From Gaiellasilicea sp963784895 (lineage in GTDB: Bacteria > Actinomycetota > Thermoleophilia > Gaiellales > Gaiellaceae), in contig CAWATM010000009.1 of assembly GCA_963784895.1 (NCBI GenBank), positions 62,001 to 126,000 of the forward strand: a DNA stretch of 64,000 bases, written 5' to 3'. How positions within the stretch are numbered: position 1 is the first letter of the stretch; every line of letters begins with the position of its first letter. The notes under the pieces are model-generated. The model did no database searches and was not told where the DNA came from. It saw only the letters and a program-made list of their open reading frames with translations. The position numbers and the translations under genes were made by a program. Positions 49,239 through 57,893 of the stretch are shown here, piece after piece.

Positions 49239-50130
49239 GCTCGGCCGGCTCACCCCGGAGCGGTTTGCGCGTCTTGCCCTCGCCTCGGCGCTCTCGCTCT
49301 ACCTGATCGTCCTCACCGGCGCCGCCGTGCGGCTGACCGGCTCGGGGCTCGCGTGCGAGTCGTGGCCCGGCTGCCAGGAGGGAGCCTTCTTCCCTGCCGT
49401 GGGCGAGCACTCCACGATCGAGTTCGGCAACCGGGTGATGGCGCTCTTCCCGATCGGCCTCTCGCTCGCTGCCTGGATCTTCTCGTACCGCACGTCCGGG
49501 CTCGGGCGCTGGGTGCGCTGGCTCGCGGGCTTCACCTTCCTCGGCACGATCGCGCAGGCGCCGCTCGGCCTGCTCACGATCCGGCTCGACCTGCATCCGC
49601 TGATGGTGGCCACCCACTTCCTGCTCGCGCTCGTCGTGCTCGCGACCGCGACGGTCGTCGCCGTCGAGGCGTGGGGGAACGCGCGTGGTCGAGTCGAGTC
49701 GCCGGTGCCGCGGTGGCTTCGGCTCGTCGGCCTCGTGCTCGCAGGAGCCTGCGGCATCCTCGTCGTCACGGGGACGCTCTCGACGGCGGCGGGGCCGCAT
49801 CCGGGCGACAGCGCCGAGATCGAGCGCTTCTGGAACCTGCTCGACGCGGTCTACGTCCATGTGCGCGCGACGGCTGCGTTCGGGCTCTCGTTCCTCCTCC
49901 TGCTCGTCTGGCTCTACCGCAACCGCGATCGGGCCGGCCTGCTCGCGCAGGGCGCCGTGATCCTGCTGGGGCTGCTGCTCGTGCAGATGGCGGTGGGAGA
50001 GCTGCAGTGGCGGAACCAGCTGCCGTGGTGGCTGGTGTTGATCCATGTCGGGTTGGCCGCGCTCGTCTGGGCCTGGACGGTCGGGCTCGTGACGGCCCTC
50101 TGGCGCACCCCACGTACAATCCGTAGATGA
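49231..50130 (+). CDS. ctaA: Heme A synthase (COX15/CtaA family)
   Basis: A 299-residue protein with eight predicted helices. Family features: VRLTGSGLACESWPGC with the cysteine pair, IEFGNRVMA, and heme-ligand histidines in LHPLMVATHFLLA, VYVHVRATAAF and LVLIHVGLAALVW. It oxidises heme O to heme A for cytochrome oxidase. TTG 49231, overlapping selD by eight bases, fits the normal N-terminus; GTG 49204 is an alternative. The stop overlaps the PAC2 start. Confidence 0.9.
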   Translation: MRRLGRLTPERFARLALASALSLYLIVLTGAAVRLTGSGLACESWPGCQEGAFFPAVGEHSTIEFGNRVMALFPIGLSLAAWIFSYRTSGLGRWVRWLAGFTFLGTIAQAPLGLLTIRLDLHPLMVATHFLLALVVLATATVVAVEAWGNARGRVESPVPRWLRLVGLVLAGACGILVVTGTLSTAAGPHPGDSAEIERFWNLLDAVYVHVRATAAFGLSFLLLLVWLYRNRDRAGLLAQGAVILLGLLLVQMAVGELQWRNQLPWWLVLIHVGLAALVWAWTVGLVTALWRTPRTIRR

Positions 50131-51017
50131 GCGAGCTGCGCATGGTCGGCAGGCCCGCGCTGCAGCGACCGGTGCTCGTGGCGGCGTTTCGGGGCTGGAA
50201 CGACGGCGGCCAGGGCGCGACGCTCGCCGCCGGCTACCTCGCCCGGATCTGGGATGCCGAGCGCTTCGCGGACATCGATCCCGAGAACTTCGTCGACTTC
50301 CAGGCCAACCGGCCGCACGTCTCGCTCGGCGAGGGGCTGAAACGCCGGATCGAATGGCCCGAGAACGCCTTCTACCACGCCCGCATCCCCGACACCGAGC
50401 GTGACGTCGTGCTCCTGCTCGGCGTCGAGCCGAGCCTCCGCTGGCAGACGTTCTGCAAGCTCGTCGTCGACCTGGCGCGCGAGCTCGACGTCGAGCTCGT
50501 CGTGACGCTCGGCTCGCTGCTCGCCGACGTGCCACACACGCGCGCGGCGCCGGTGACGGGCGCCGCGAGCGATCCCGAGCTCGTCGCCAACCTCGGGCTG
50601 CAGCACTCTCGCTACGAGGGGCCGACCGGGATCGTCGGCGTGCTCCAGGACACGTGCAGGCGTGAAGGCCTCCCGGCGGCAAGCCTCTGGGCGGCTGTGC
50701 CCCACTACGTCTCGCTGGCACCGAGCCCACGTGCGGCCCGGGCGCTGTGCGACCGCCTGGCCCAGCTGCTCGACATCCCGGTCGACACGACGGAGCTCGC
50801 CGAGGCGGAGGAGTCCTACGCCGAGCAGGTCAGCGAGGCCGTCTCCTCCGACGAGGAGACGGCTGCGTACGTGGCCGAGCTCGAGAAGCGAACGGACGAA
50901 CTCGATCTCGAGGAGCACGAGGATCTGCCCTCGGGCGACTCGCTGGCCGCGGAGCTGACGCGCTTCCTGCGCGAGCGCGACGCCGAGAACGGCGAAGACA
51001 CGCCCCGCGAGCAGTAG
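50127..51017 (+). CDS. PAC2-family protein (proteasome assembly chaperone-like)
   Basis: A 296-residue protein: PVLVAAFRGWNDGGQGATLA, VDFQANRPHVSL, VVLLLGVEPSLRWQTFCKLV, VVTLGSLLADVPHTRAAPVT and WAAVPHYVSLAPSPRAARAL are characteristic of actinobacterial PAC2 proteins. The C-terminus is acidic. Relatives assist proteasome assembly in eukaryotes; the bacterial role is unproven. ATG 50127 both overlaps the ctaA stop and has TACAAT six bases upstream, so it may have its own leaderless promoter. Confidence 0.85.
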   Translation: MSELRMVGRPALQRPVLVAAFRGWNDGGQGATLAAGYLARIWDAERFADIDPENFVDFQANRPHVSLGEGLKRRIEWPENAFYHARIPDTERDVVLLLGVEPSLRWQTFCKLVVDLARELDVELVVTLGSLLADVPHTRAAPVTGAASDPELVANLGLQHSRYEGPTGIVGVLQDTCRREGLPAASLWAAVPHYVSLAPSPRAARALCDRLAQLLDIPVDTTELAEAEESYAEQVSEAVSSDEETAAYVAELEKRTDELDLEEHEDLPSGDSLAAELTRFLRERDAENGEDTPREQ

Positions 51018-51182
51018 GAGGGTTTGGCGAAACAGCGGGCTGTGCCGCCGGGCCGCGCTGGTCGTCCCGATGCTGCGTCCTCAGTCGCGCCGATAGCTTC
51101 GGCTATCGGCGCTCCCTGCGTCCTTGCCTCCGAACGACCATCGCGCACCCCGGCGACGAGCGCCATTCCGCCAAACCCTCCT
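51016..51182. repeat. 167-bp imperfect palindromic element
   Basis: The ends are perfect 14-bp inverted repeats: AGGAGGGTTTGGCG (51016-51029) and CGCCAAACCCTCCT (51169-51182). Pairing continues imperfectly inward (GGTCGT near 51060 against ACGACC near 51134). The centre is a perfect hairpin, GCGCCGATAGC/GCTATCGGCGC with a TTCG loop (51087-51112). It fills the gap between convergent genes. It looks like a MITE-type element or a giant bidirectional terminator; no coding sequence is present. Confidence 0.75.
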
Positions 51183-51184
51183 TG

Positions 51185-51820
51185 TCAGGCCAGCAGCCGG
51201 AGCACCGTTTCGGCGTCGAGCCGCTCGACGATCTCGTCTGCGTGGCGCAGACGTTCGGCGGGCGCCGACCCGAGCACGGCCGCGCAGCGCATCCCGGCGG
51301 CCTTCGCGGCGGTGACGCCGAGCGGCGTGTCTTCGAGGACCAGAACCTCGCCCGCTTCGATCCCGCCGCCGAGTCCGGCGAGCGCGGCGAGGTAGCCCTC
51401 CGGATCGGGTTTCGTCCTCGTCACGTCCTCGGCCGTGATCGTCAGCGAGAGGTGCTTCGCAAGCCCAGCGGCGGCGACAATGCCGTCGACCACGTCGCGT
51501 CTCGCCGTCGTGACGATCCCGACCGGAACGAGCGCAGCCGCAGCGGCGACCGCCTCGCGCGAGCTGAGCGGGACGGTCGAGCCGTCGCCGGCGGCGGTGA
51601 GGAAGCGGGCGATCCCTTCGCGGATGAGCTCGGGATCGCTCGCGCCGAGCCATTTCTCGACGCCGTCCTCGTCCGACAGCCCCGCGAGCTGCTCGAAGTA
51701 CTGCTCCCGCGTGATCGGCCGGCCGCGCGCCGCGTAGAGCTCGCGGTAGACCTCAAACCAGATCGGCTCGTCGTGCGAGAGCGTGCCGTTGAAATCGAAG
51801 AGGACCGCGCGAACGCTCAC
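51185..51820 (-). CDS. HAD-superfamily phosphatase, beta-phosphoglucomutase-like
   Basis: A 211-residue subfamily I HAD: AVLFDFNGTLSHDEPIW (nucleophile D; the second aspartate of DxD is replaced by N-G, that is DFNGT), IVTTARRDVV (motif II), KPDPEGYL (motif III lysine) and VLEDTPLGVTAA (motif IV). The DFNGT form appears in some members. It would dephosphorylate a sugar phosphate, perhaps relieving build-up in the amino-sugar operon, of which it is the last gene. GTG 51820 overlaps the aldolase stop. Confidence 0.8.
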   Translation of the reverse strand: MSVRAVLFDFNGTLSHDEPIWFEVYRELYAARGRPITREQYFEQLAGLSDEDGVEKWLGASDPELIREGIARFLTAAGDGSTVPLSSREAVAAAAALVPVGIVTTARRDVVDGIVAAAGLAKHLSLTITAEDVTRTKPDPEGYLAALAGLGGGIEAGEVLVLEDTPLGVTAAKAAGMRCAAVLGSAPAERLRHADEIVERLDAETVLRLLA

Positions 51821-52422
51821 GATGCGGCCGCGAGCGCAGCGCGGCAGCGGGCTTCGACCTCGGCGGCGCCGACGGACGCGGCCGTGCCGAGTTTGCCGCC
51901 GAGCCCGACGGCGAGCGCGCCTGCGTCGAGCCATGTCCTCACACCGTCAGGTGCAATCTCGCCGGTGACGAGCAGCCGCAGGCCGGGAAGCAGCGGCCGG
52001 AGCGCGCCGAGGTAGCCCGGGCCGGCCAGCGACGCGGGGAAGAGCTTCACTGCCGCCGCTCCCTCCGCGTGCGCGGCCGCGAGCTCCTGCATCGTGAAGC
52101 CGCCGGGGATCGCCGGGATCCCGGCGGCCGTCGCGGCGGCCACGAACCCAGGTGGGTTCCAGAAGGAGACGACGATTGAGGCGCCGGCTGCGGCGAGGCG
52201 AGGCACGTCGGCCGCGTCGCGAACGGTGCCGACCGCCACGACGAGCCCGTCCGCGAGGAGAGGGCCGATCGCCGCCTCGACACCGGGCGTCGACATCGTC
52301 AGCTCGACGAGGCGGCAGCCGGCGGCCGCAGCCGCACGCGCGGTCGCGAGCGCATCGTCGGCATCGGCGCACCGCAGCACCGGCAGCACGCGCTGTCCGG
52401 CCAGCTCATCGATCGCGTTCAC
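51817..52422 (-). CDS. eda: 2-keto-3-deoxy-6-phosphogluconate aldolase-like
   Basis: A 201-residue class I aldolase: RVLPVLRCADADDAL, LVELTMSTPGVEAAI, VAVGTVRDAADV and the Schiff-base lysine in AAAVKLFPASLAGPGYL. It splits KDPG to pyruvate and glyceraldehyde 3-phosphate. GTG 52422 overlaps the kinase stop, and its own stop overlaps the HAD start. The proline-bearing IPAIPGGFTMQEL matches KDPG/KHG family members. Confidence 0.85.
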   Translation of the reverse strand: MNAIDELAGQRVLPVLRCADADDALATARAAAAAGCRLVELTMSTPGVEAAIGPLLADGLVVAVGTVRDAADVPRLAAAGASIVVSFWNPPGFVAAATAAGIPAIPGGFTMQELAAAHAEGAAAVKLFPASLAGPGYLGALRPLLPGLRLLVTGEIAPDGVRTWLDAGALAVGLGGKLGTAASVGAAEVEARCRAALAAAS

Positions 52423-53315
52423 GCCGGGATTGTCGCCTCGAGGTCGGCCGCGTGCGGGTAGGACAGCGCGGCACCGAAGGACCGGCAGGAGAGCGTCGCC
52501 GCTGCGACGGCGCGCGTCAGCGCACGCTCAGCCGAAGCGCCGGCGACGCGCTCGGCGAGGTACACGCCAGCGAGCGCGTCCCCGGCCCCGGTCGCGTCGA
52601 CGATCGCCGCCGCCGGCGCCGCGACGCGCGTCTCTGCACCGTTCACGAACGCGACGGCGCCGCCGTCACCCAGCGTGACGACGATCTCGGTCGGCCCGGA
52701 CACGAGCGCCTTCGCGACCTCACCGGGACCTCCGGCGCCGAAGATCGCCTCCGCCTCCTCGATCGAGACGAAGACCACGTCGGCGGCGCGCGCACACGCC
52801 GCGAGCTCGTGCACGTCGCCGTGCAGCGCGGGCCGGTGGTTGACCGCGAACGACACCAGCGCACCCTGCTCGCGGGCCAGCCGCGCCGCGAAGCGGGCCG
52901 CTGCGGCGGCGGACGTCGAGATCGCGAGCGTGATCCCGGTGAAGTGGAGCACGTCGAGGCCGTTCAGGAATGACGCAGTCACGTCGCCGCTCGAGAGCCG
53001 GCTGCCGGCGGAGCCGCGGCGGTGGTAGTGGAAGCGGCACCCGCCGTCGGCGAGACGCTCGTTCACGTAAATCCCGGTGGGCGCCTCGTCGACGGTGACT
53101 GCATCGGTGTCGACGCCGCTCAGCCGCCAGAACTCGAGCAGCCTCCGGCCGAGCGCATCGTCGCCGACGCGTCCGCAGAGGCGCGCGCCGCCCAGCCGGG
53201 CGGCCATCACCGCCGTGTTCGCGGCGTCGCCGCCGTAGCCGGCGCGCGACGGAGCATCCGGCTCGGCCTCGTCGACGCCGAGCTCGAAGAGCCCTTCGCC
53301 GACGGTGCCGATCAT
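52419..53315 (-). CDS. PfkB-family sugar kinase, KDG-kinase-like
   Basis: A 298-residue ribokinase-fold enzyme: GYGGDAANTAVMAARLG (substrate motif), FRLS-like VGDDALGRRLLEFWRLSGVD, FAVNHRPALH and the catalytic VDATGAGDALAGVYLA with the GAGD anion hole and base Asp. NHRPALH is typical of 2-keto-3-deoxygluconate kinases (NxRPxLW). Neighbouring KDPG aldolase supports that role. ATG 53315 overlaps the upstream stop. Confidence 0.8.
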   Translation of the reverse strand: MIGTVGEGLFELGVDEAEPDAPSRAGYGGDAANTAVMAARLGGARLCGRVGDDALGRRLLEFWRLSGVDTDAVTVDEAPTGIYVNERLADGGCRFHYHRRGSAGSRLSSGDVTASFLNGLDVLHFTGITLAISTSAAAAARFAARLAREQGALVSFAVNHRPALHGDVHELAACARAADVVFVSIEEAEAIFGAGGPGEVAKALVSGPTEIVVTLGDGGAVAFVNGAETRVAAPAAAIVDATGAGDALAGVYLAERVAGASAERALTRAVAAATLSCRSFGAALSYPHAADLEATIPA

Positions 53316-54355
53316 CGTGACCTCGCGTCGACCGGCCAGCACCCGGCGAGCGTCTCGTCGCGTACGAGCACCACCTCGGCGAAGAGGTTCGAGATCACGC
53401 ACGCGTGATTCGGGACGATCCGGACCTGCTGGCCGAGCTCGAGCGCGTCGCCGTTCGCGAGCTCGACGTACCCGTGCTCCTCGTCGAGCTTGACGAGCGT
53501 CGACTCCGGCGCCTCGAGCACGAGCCCGAACCCGTCCGCAGCCGAGCGGTCGGAGGAGAGCGCCTTCGAGCCCGCGTCCAGGATCGCGCGGTTGCGGGCC
53601 GGGCGGCTGACGACCGTCGCGCAGACCGTCAGCGCTACGTCGTCGAGCGTTGCGGCGCCGGCGCCGACCGTCGCCCGGTCGTGGAAGGCGTACGTCCCGG
53701 CCCGGTACTCCGTCACCGTCGGCCGCAGCTCGTTTGCCGACCACATCGCCGGGGTGCCGCCTGCCGACACCGTCTCCACGTCGAGGCCGCGGCGCTCCGT
53801 CTCCTTGACCGCGGCGGCGAGGAACTCGAGCGCGCCGGCGGGCGCGGGGTAGGTCAGGAATCCCGCGAAGTCGAGCGGGCCGACTCGGTCGATCTCGGCG
53901 GCGAGGTCGGCGGCGGCGGCCGGCGTCGAGACGCCCATCCGGCCGTGCCCGGTGTCGCACTCGACGAGCACCCGTACCCGCCGCTCGGAGCGCGCGGCGG
54001 CTTGCTCCAGACCGGGAAGGACGCGGGGGTCGTCCACCGCCACGGTCACCGCCACGCGTTCGAGCAGCCGCGCGAGCCGCGCGAGCTTGTGCTCGCCGAG
54101 CACGTTCGTCGGCAGGAGCAGGTCGTCGAAACCGGCCGCCGCCATCGTCTCCGCCTCGCCGATCGTCTGGCACGTGAGACCGACGGCGCCGAGCTCGAGC
54201 TGGCGGCGCGCGATCTCGACGGACTTGTGCGTCTTGACGTGGGGGCGGGAGGCAAGGCCGAGCTCGTCGCAGCGGTGCTGCCAGCGCGAGAGGTTCTGCT
54301 CCAGCCGGCCGAGGTCGACAACGGGCGTCGGCGTCTCCAGCTCGAGCGCGCTCAC
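53312..54355 (-). CDS. D-threonine aldolase / D-serine dehydratase-like PLP enzyme
   Basis: A 347-residue fold-type III PLP protein. The PLP lysine is in SRPHVKTHKSVEIA near residue 42. GHGRMGV, SAGGTPAMW and TEYRAGTYAFHD follow. The C-terminal metal site HxC appears in IVPNHACVISNLF. Family members act on D-threonine, D-serine or related 3-hydroxy-D-amino acids. In this operon a D-hexosaminate or related 2-amino-3-hydroxy sugar acid is an attractive substrate, because dehydration would give a KDG-type product. That is inference. Confidence 0.75.
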   Translation of the reverse strand: MSALELETPTPVVDLGRLEQNLSRWQHRCDELGLASRPHVKTHKSVEIARRQLELGAVGLTCQTIGEAETMAAAGFDDLLLPTNVLGEHKLARLARLLERVAVTVAVDDPRVLPGLEQAAARSERRVRVLVECDTGHGRMGVSTPAAAADLAAEIDRVGPLDFAGFLTYPAPAGALEFLAAAVKETERRGLDVETVSAGGTPAMWSANELRPTVTEYRAGTYAFHDRATVGAGAATLDDVALTVCATVVSRPARNRAILDAGSKALSSDRSAADGFGLVLEAPESTLVKLDEEHGYVELANGDALELGQQVRIVPNHACVISNLFAEVVLVRDETLAGCWPVDARSR

Positions 54356-54732
54356 GCCCCGACTCGGGCGACGGCCTCGATCTCGACCAGCAGGCCGCCC
54401 GGCAGCGAAACGCCGACGGTCGTGCGCGCCGGGTACGGCTCCGAGAAGAACTCGGTGTAGACGGCGTTGAAGCCAGCGAAATCCGAGAGATCGGCCAGAT
54501 AGGCGTTCACCTTCAGCACGTCGGAGAGCTCGGCACCCGCGGTGCGCAGGCACGCGGTCAGGTTCTGGAGCGCGCGGCGCGTCTGTTCCTCGATCCGGCC
54601 CGCCACCAGCTCGCCCCGTTCGTCGAAGGCGACCTGTCCGGCGGTGTAGACGAGGTCGCCGTCGACGACGACGGGGGAGTACGGCGCTTTCGGGCGCACC
54701 ACCCCGTCCGGCTGGGGAGTGAGCTTGCTCAT
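54352..54732 (-). CDS. RidA-family enamine/imine deaminase
   Basis: A 126-residue YjgF/Rid protein: KAPYSPVVVDGDLVYTAGQV, TRRALQNLTACLRTAGAELS, VLKVNAYLADLSDF and YPARTTVGVSLPGGLLVEIE, with the catalytic arginine in ARTTV. RidA hydrolyses reactive enamines released by PLP dehydratases, so its place beside the D-amino-acid dehydratase-like gene makes mechanistic sense. ATG 54732 overlaps the SIS stop. Confidence 0.85.
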   Translation of the reverse strand: MSKLTPQPDGVVRPKAPYSPVVVDGDLVYTAGQVAFDERGELVAGRIEEQTRRALQNLTACLRTAGAELSDVLKVNAYLADLSDFAGFNAVYTEFFSEPYPARTTVGVSLPGGLLVEIEAVARVGA

Positions 54733-55775
54733 CGGGCGAAAGTCACCTTGGTCAGACGCTCGGGGCTGTCCGCGTCGAGCCCCTTCACGCGCGCGAGCGC
54801 GGCGGCGAAGAGCTGGCCCGGGACGACGGAGAGGAGCGGCGCGAAAAGCCGGTCGCCCGCGTCCGGCACCGGGAGCGAGTACGAGGAGCCCTCGATCTCG
54901 GCGGCGGCGCTGCCGCTGGCGATGATCGCGGCGCCGGCCATGCGTGCCCGGGCGGCGGCCTCGACGACGGCGCGCAGGCTCTCGTCCGGTGAGGCGATCG
55001 CCCAGACCGGGAAGAGCGGGTCGAGTGCGGCGAGCGGGCCGTGGACGAGATCGGTGGCCGTCAGCGGCTCGGCGGCGACGCGGCAGGTCTCCGTCAGCTT
55101 CAGGGCGATCTCGCGTGCAGTCGCGTACTCCAGGCCGCGCCCGATCACGAACATCCGCCCGACGAACGCGCACGCGGCCGCGACCGGCGCGACCGAGGCT
55201 TCGAGCCCGGGAAGGCAGTCGGCGAGCAGTGCGGCAACGCGGCGGAGGCCCTCGGCGACCTCCCGGCCCCGACCGACCGCGCCGCCGGCGAGCAGCGCGA
55301 GCGCGGCGAGTTCGTTCACGTAGGTCTTCGTCGCCGCGACCGCCAGCTCCCGGCCGGCCGCCAGCGGCAACACGAGCTCCGCCGCGGCGCCGAGCTCGGA
55401 GCCGGGATCGTTCGTCACCGCGATCGTCAGCGCGCCGCCAGCGCGTGCCCGCGTAACGTATTCGACGACGTCCGGCGTCTGGCCGGACTGCGAGAGCGCA
55501 ATCACGGCCGAGCCGGCGAAGTCGATCGAGGCGCCGTAGTAGACGGTCAGCGAGATCGAGTCCCGCAGCGCCGTCCAGCCGGGGAGAAGGCCGAGCGCGT
55601 AGATGCCGTACGAGGCGGCGTTGTCGGAGGTGCCGTGGCCGACTAGTCGGACGACGCTCGGTGCCCGCCGCGCCAGTGCGGCCACGACCGTCTCGAGCTC
55701 GCGCTCCTGGTCGAGGAGCCGCAGCAGCGCGAGCGGCTGCTCGCGAATCTCGCCGAGCATCACCTCGCCGGTCAT
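54729..55775 (-). CDS. SIS-domain aminosugar isomerase/deaminase-like protein
   Basis: A 348-residue protein with two SIS domains, AgaS/GlmS-isomerase type without glutaminase: VRLVGHGTSDNAASYGIYAL, ALSQSGQTPDVVEYVTRA, VAATKTYVNELAALALLA, FVIGRGLEYATAREIALKLT and ETCRVAAEPLTATDLVHGPL. The conserved E-x-H-P/G-type ending region is kept. Likely GlcN-6-phosphate (or related) isomerisation with deamination. ATG 55775 shares one base with the stop of the ABC ATPase gene. Confidence 0.8.
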   Translation of the reverse strand: MTGEVMLGEIREQPLALLRLLDQERELETVVAALARRAPSVVRLVGHGTSDNAASYGIYALGLLPGWTALRDSISLTVYYGASIDFAGSAVIALSQSGQTPDVVEYVTRARAGGALTIAVTNDPGSELGAAAELVLPLAAGRELAVAATKTYVNELAALALLAGGAVGRGREVAEGLRRVAALLADCLPGLEASVAPVAAACAFVGRMFVIGRGLEYATAREIALKLTETCRVAAEPLTATDLVHGPLAALDPLFPVWAIASPDESLRAVVEAAARARMAGAAIIASGSAAAEIEGSSYSLPVPDAGDRLFAPLLSVVPGQLFAAALARVKGLDADSPERLTKVTFAR

Positions 55776-56851
55776 CAGGCGGGGATCCTCGCGCCGGTGT
55801 CCGGATCGAAGACGTGTGCCTCTTGCGCGCGTGGACGCAGGTGCACGCGGGCGTCGCGTGCCGGTGACCGCCGCGTCTCGCAGCGGGCGACGAGCTTCAC
55901 GTCCTCGCCGCCCACGTCGGCGACGCAGAAGACGTACGCGTCGGCGCCGAGCTCCTCGACGACCTCGACGCGGGCCGGGATCCCCTCGCTCGCAAGCTCG
56001 AGCGACTCCGGCCGCAGCCCGAGCACGATCCGGTTCCAGCCGGCGCCGGCGACGGCCGCCGGCAACGTCACGGTCTCGCCGCCGAACGGGACGGAGCCGT
56101 TCGAGCCGCACGGCAGCTCGCAGAGATTCATCGCGGGTGAGCCGATGAAGCCGGCGACGAACGTGTTCGTGGGCTCGTCGTACAGCGTCCGCGGCGGCGC
56201 GCACTGCTGCAGCTTCCCGTCCTTCAGCAGCGCGACCCGGTGGCCGAGCGTCATCGCCTCGGACTGGTCGTGGGTGACGTAGACGGTCGTGACGCCGAGC
56301 CGCGACTGCAGCGCGGCGATGTCGGCGCGCATCTGGACGCGAAGCTTCGCGTCGAGGTTGGAGAGCGGCTCGTCCATCAGGAAGACGCTCGGCTCGCGCA
56401 CGATCGCTCGCCCCATCGCGACCCGCTGGCGCTGACCGCCCGAGAGCTGGCCCGGCTTCCGCTGCAGGAACTCGGTCAAGCCGAGCAGCTCCGCGACGTC
56501 GCGGACGCGCCGTTCGCGCTCGGACCGCTTCACCTTCGCGATCTTGAGCGGGAACGCGATGTTCGCCTCGACCGTCAGGTACGGGTAGAGCGCGTAGTTC
56601 TGGAAGACCATCGCCACGTCGCGCCGCTTCGGCGGCACGTCGGTAACGTCGCGGCCGCCGATGTAGATCGCGCCGGCGTCGACCTCCTCGAGGCCCGCGA
56701 GCATCCGTAGCGCCGTCGTCTTCCCCGAGCCGGAGGGGCCGACGAGGACGACGAGCTCGCCGTCGCCGATGTGGAGGTCGAGCGCGTCGACGGCGGGCAC
56801 GTCCGTTCCGGGATAGATCCGGCTGGCTGAGACGAAGCGGACGTCAGCCAT
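55775..56851 (-). CDS. ABC transporter ATP-binding subunit, MalK/UgpC/MsmX type
   Basis: A 358-residue protein with Walker A GPSGSGKTTAL, signature LSGGQRQRVAMGRA, Walker B VFLMDEPLSNLDAK, the H-loop YVTHDQSEAM and a C-terminal TOBE-type regulatory domain (VLGLRPESLELA, HLRPRAQEAHVFD). It powers the sugar importer formed with the two permeases and binding protein. Its first eight bases overlap the BadF-type kinase gene. Confidence 0.95.
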   Translation of the reverse strand: MADVRFVSASRIYPGTDVPAVDALDLHIGDGELVVLVGPSGSGKTTALRMLAGLEEVDAGAIYIGGRDVTDVPPKRRDVAMVFQNYALYPYLTVEANIAFPLKIAKVKRSERERRVRDVAELLGLTEFLQRKPGQLSGGQRQRVAMGRAIVREPSVFLMDEPLSNLDAKLRVQMRADIAALQSRLGVTTVYVTHDQSEAMTLGHRVALLKDGKLQQCAPPRTLYDEPTNTFVAGFIGSPAMNLCELPCGSNGSVPFGGETVTLPAAVAGAGWNRIVLGLRPESLELASEGIPARVEVVEELGADAYVFCVADVGGEDVKLVARCETRRSPARDARVHLRPRAQEAHVFDPDTGARIPA

Positions 56852-57893
56852 CGGTCGGCCGCCTCGTTGCCGTCACCGTGACCTCAGGCGGAACAGGCTG
56901 CGAGCGCTCGACGGCGTCTGTCAGCTCGGCGCGGGCACGTGCCTGGGCAGCGGCTCCCGCCCCGAGCTCGTCCAGCCCGAGCAGCGCAGCGCCGACGACC
57001 GGTGCCGAGCCGGTGGGATGGACCTGGATCGCCGGCCCGACCTCGGCCAGGCCTGCCGCAATCGCGTCGAGGACGCGGCCCCGCGCCGATTTCAGCAGAC
57101 CGCCGCCGAGCACGACCTCGACCGGTTCGCCGGTCAGTTCGAGTCGGATCAGCACGGCGCGCGCGAGTGCCACGACCTCGTCGGCGAGCCGGTCGACGAT
57201 GCCGGCGGCGACGTCGTCCCGGTCGGCCTCGGCGAACACGAGCGGCGAGAGCTCGAGCACGCTGCGGCGGGGAATCCGCCCGACGTGGAACGCGTGCGCG
57301 AGGTCGGTCGGCGTCTCCAGGCCGAAGTGCGCCGGCACGGACTGCTCCAAGCTCGTTTTCGGCCCGCGGCCGTCCTCGCTCCGGGCCGCTGCGGAGACGG
57401 CCGCCATGCCGACGTCGTAGCCGCCACCCCAGTCGCCGGTGATCTCGCCGAGCGCTGGGAAGCGCGCCTGGCGGCCGTCGGGCGCAACGCCGATGCAGTT
57501 GATGCCGGCGCCGCAGACGACCGCGACGCCCCAGCCGCGCTCGGTTCCGGCGCGGAGGAGCGCAACGGTGTCGTTGCCGACCGAGACGCGCTCTGCCCAG
57601 CCACGGGCGCTCACGAGTTGCTGCAACTCGAGCTCCTCGGAGGGAAAGTCGACGCCCGCGAGCAGGAGCTTCCCGATCTCGGCCACCGGCCCGTTCGACC
57701 GCTGCAGGCCGGCCTCCGCCACGGCGTCGTCGAAGAGCTGCTCGAGCACGCCGAGGCAGCCGCCGACGCCGAGGTGGTGCGGCGAGCTGAGCGGGCCCCG
57801 CACGAGCGAGCGCACGTGGCCGTCGGCGGCGACGAGCGCCAAGTGCGTCTTCGAGTTGCCCCCGTCGACGGCGAGGACGAGCGGAGTCGTCAC
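56844..57893 (-). CDS. BadF/BadG/BcrA-type ATPase, N-acetylglucosamine kinase-like
   Basis: A 349-residue actin-fold protein: LVLAVDGGNSKTHLALVAAD (phosphate 1), SVGNDTVALLRAGTERGWGV, VVCGAGINCIGVAPDG (phosphate 2-like), ALGEITGDWGGGYDVGMAAV and VVLGGGLLKSARG (adenosine motif). The ordering matches eukaryotic-type GlcNAc kinases. It would phosphorylate an imported amino sugar. GTG 57893 overlaps the GH4 stop. Confidence 0.8.
   Translation of the reverse strand: MTTPLVLAVDGGNSKTHLALVAADGHVRSLVRGPLSSPHHLGVGGCLGVLEQLFDDAVAEAGLQRSNGPVAEIGKLLLAGVDFPSEELELQQLVSARGWAERVSVGNDTVALLRAGTERGWGVAVVCGAGINCIGVAPDGRQARFPALGEITGDWGGGYDVGMAAVSAAARSEDGRGPKTSLEQSVPAHFGLETPTDLAHAFHVGRIPRRSVLELSPLVFAEADRDDVAAGIVDRLADEVVALARAVLIRLELTGEPVEVVLGGGLLKSARGRVLDAIAAGLAEVGPAIQVHPTGSAPVVGAALLGLDELGAGAAAQARARAELTDAVERSQPVPPEVTVTATRRPTDG

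Noticed and set aside
48883..50730. A 615-residue minus-strand open frame
   Set aside because: Antisense to selD, ctaA and PAC2, with low-complexity Arg-rich sequence and no domain.
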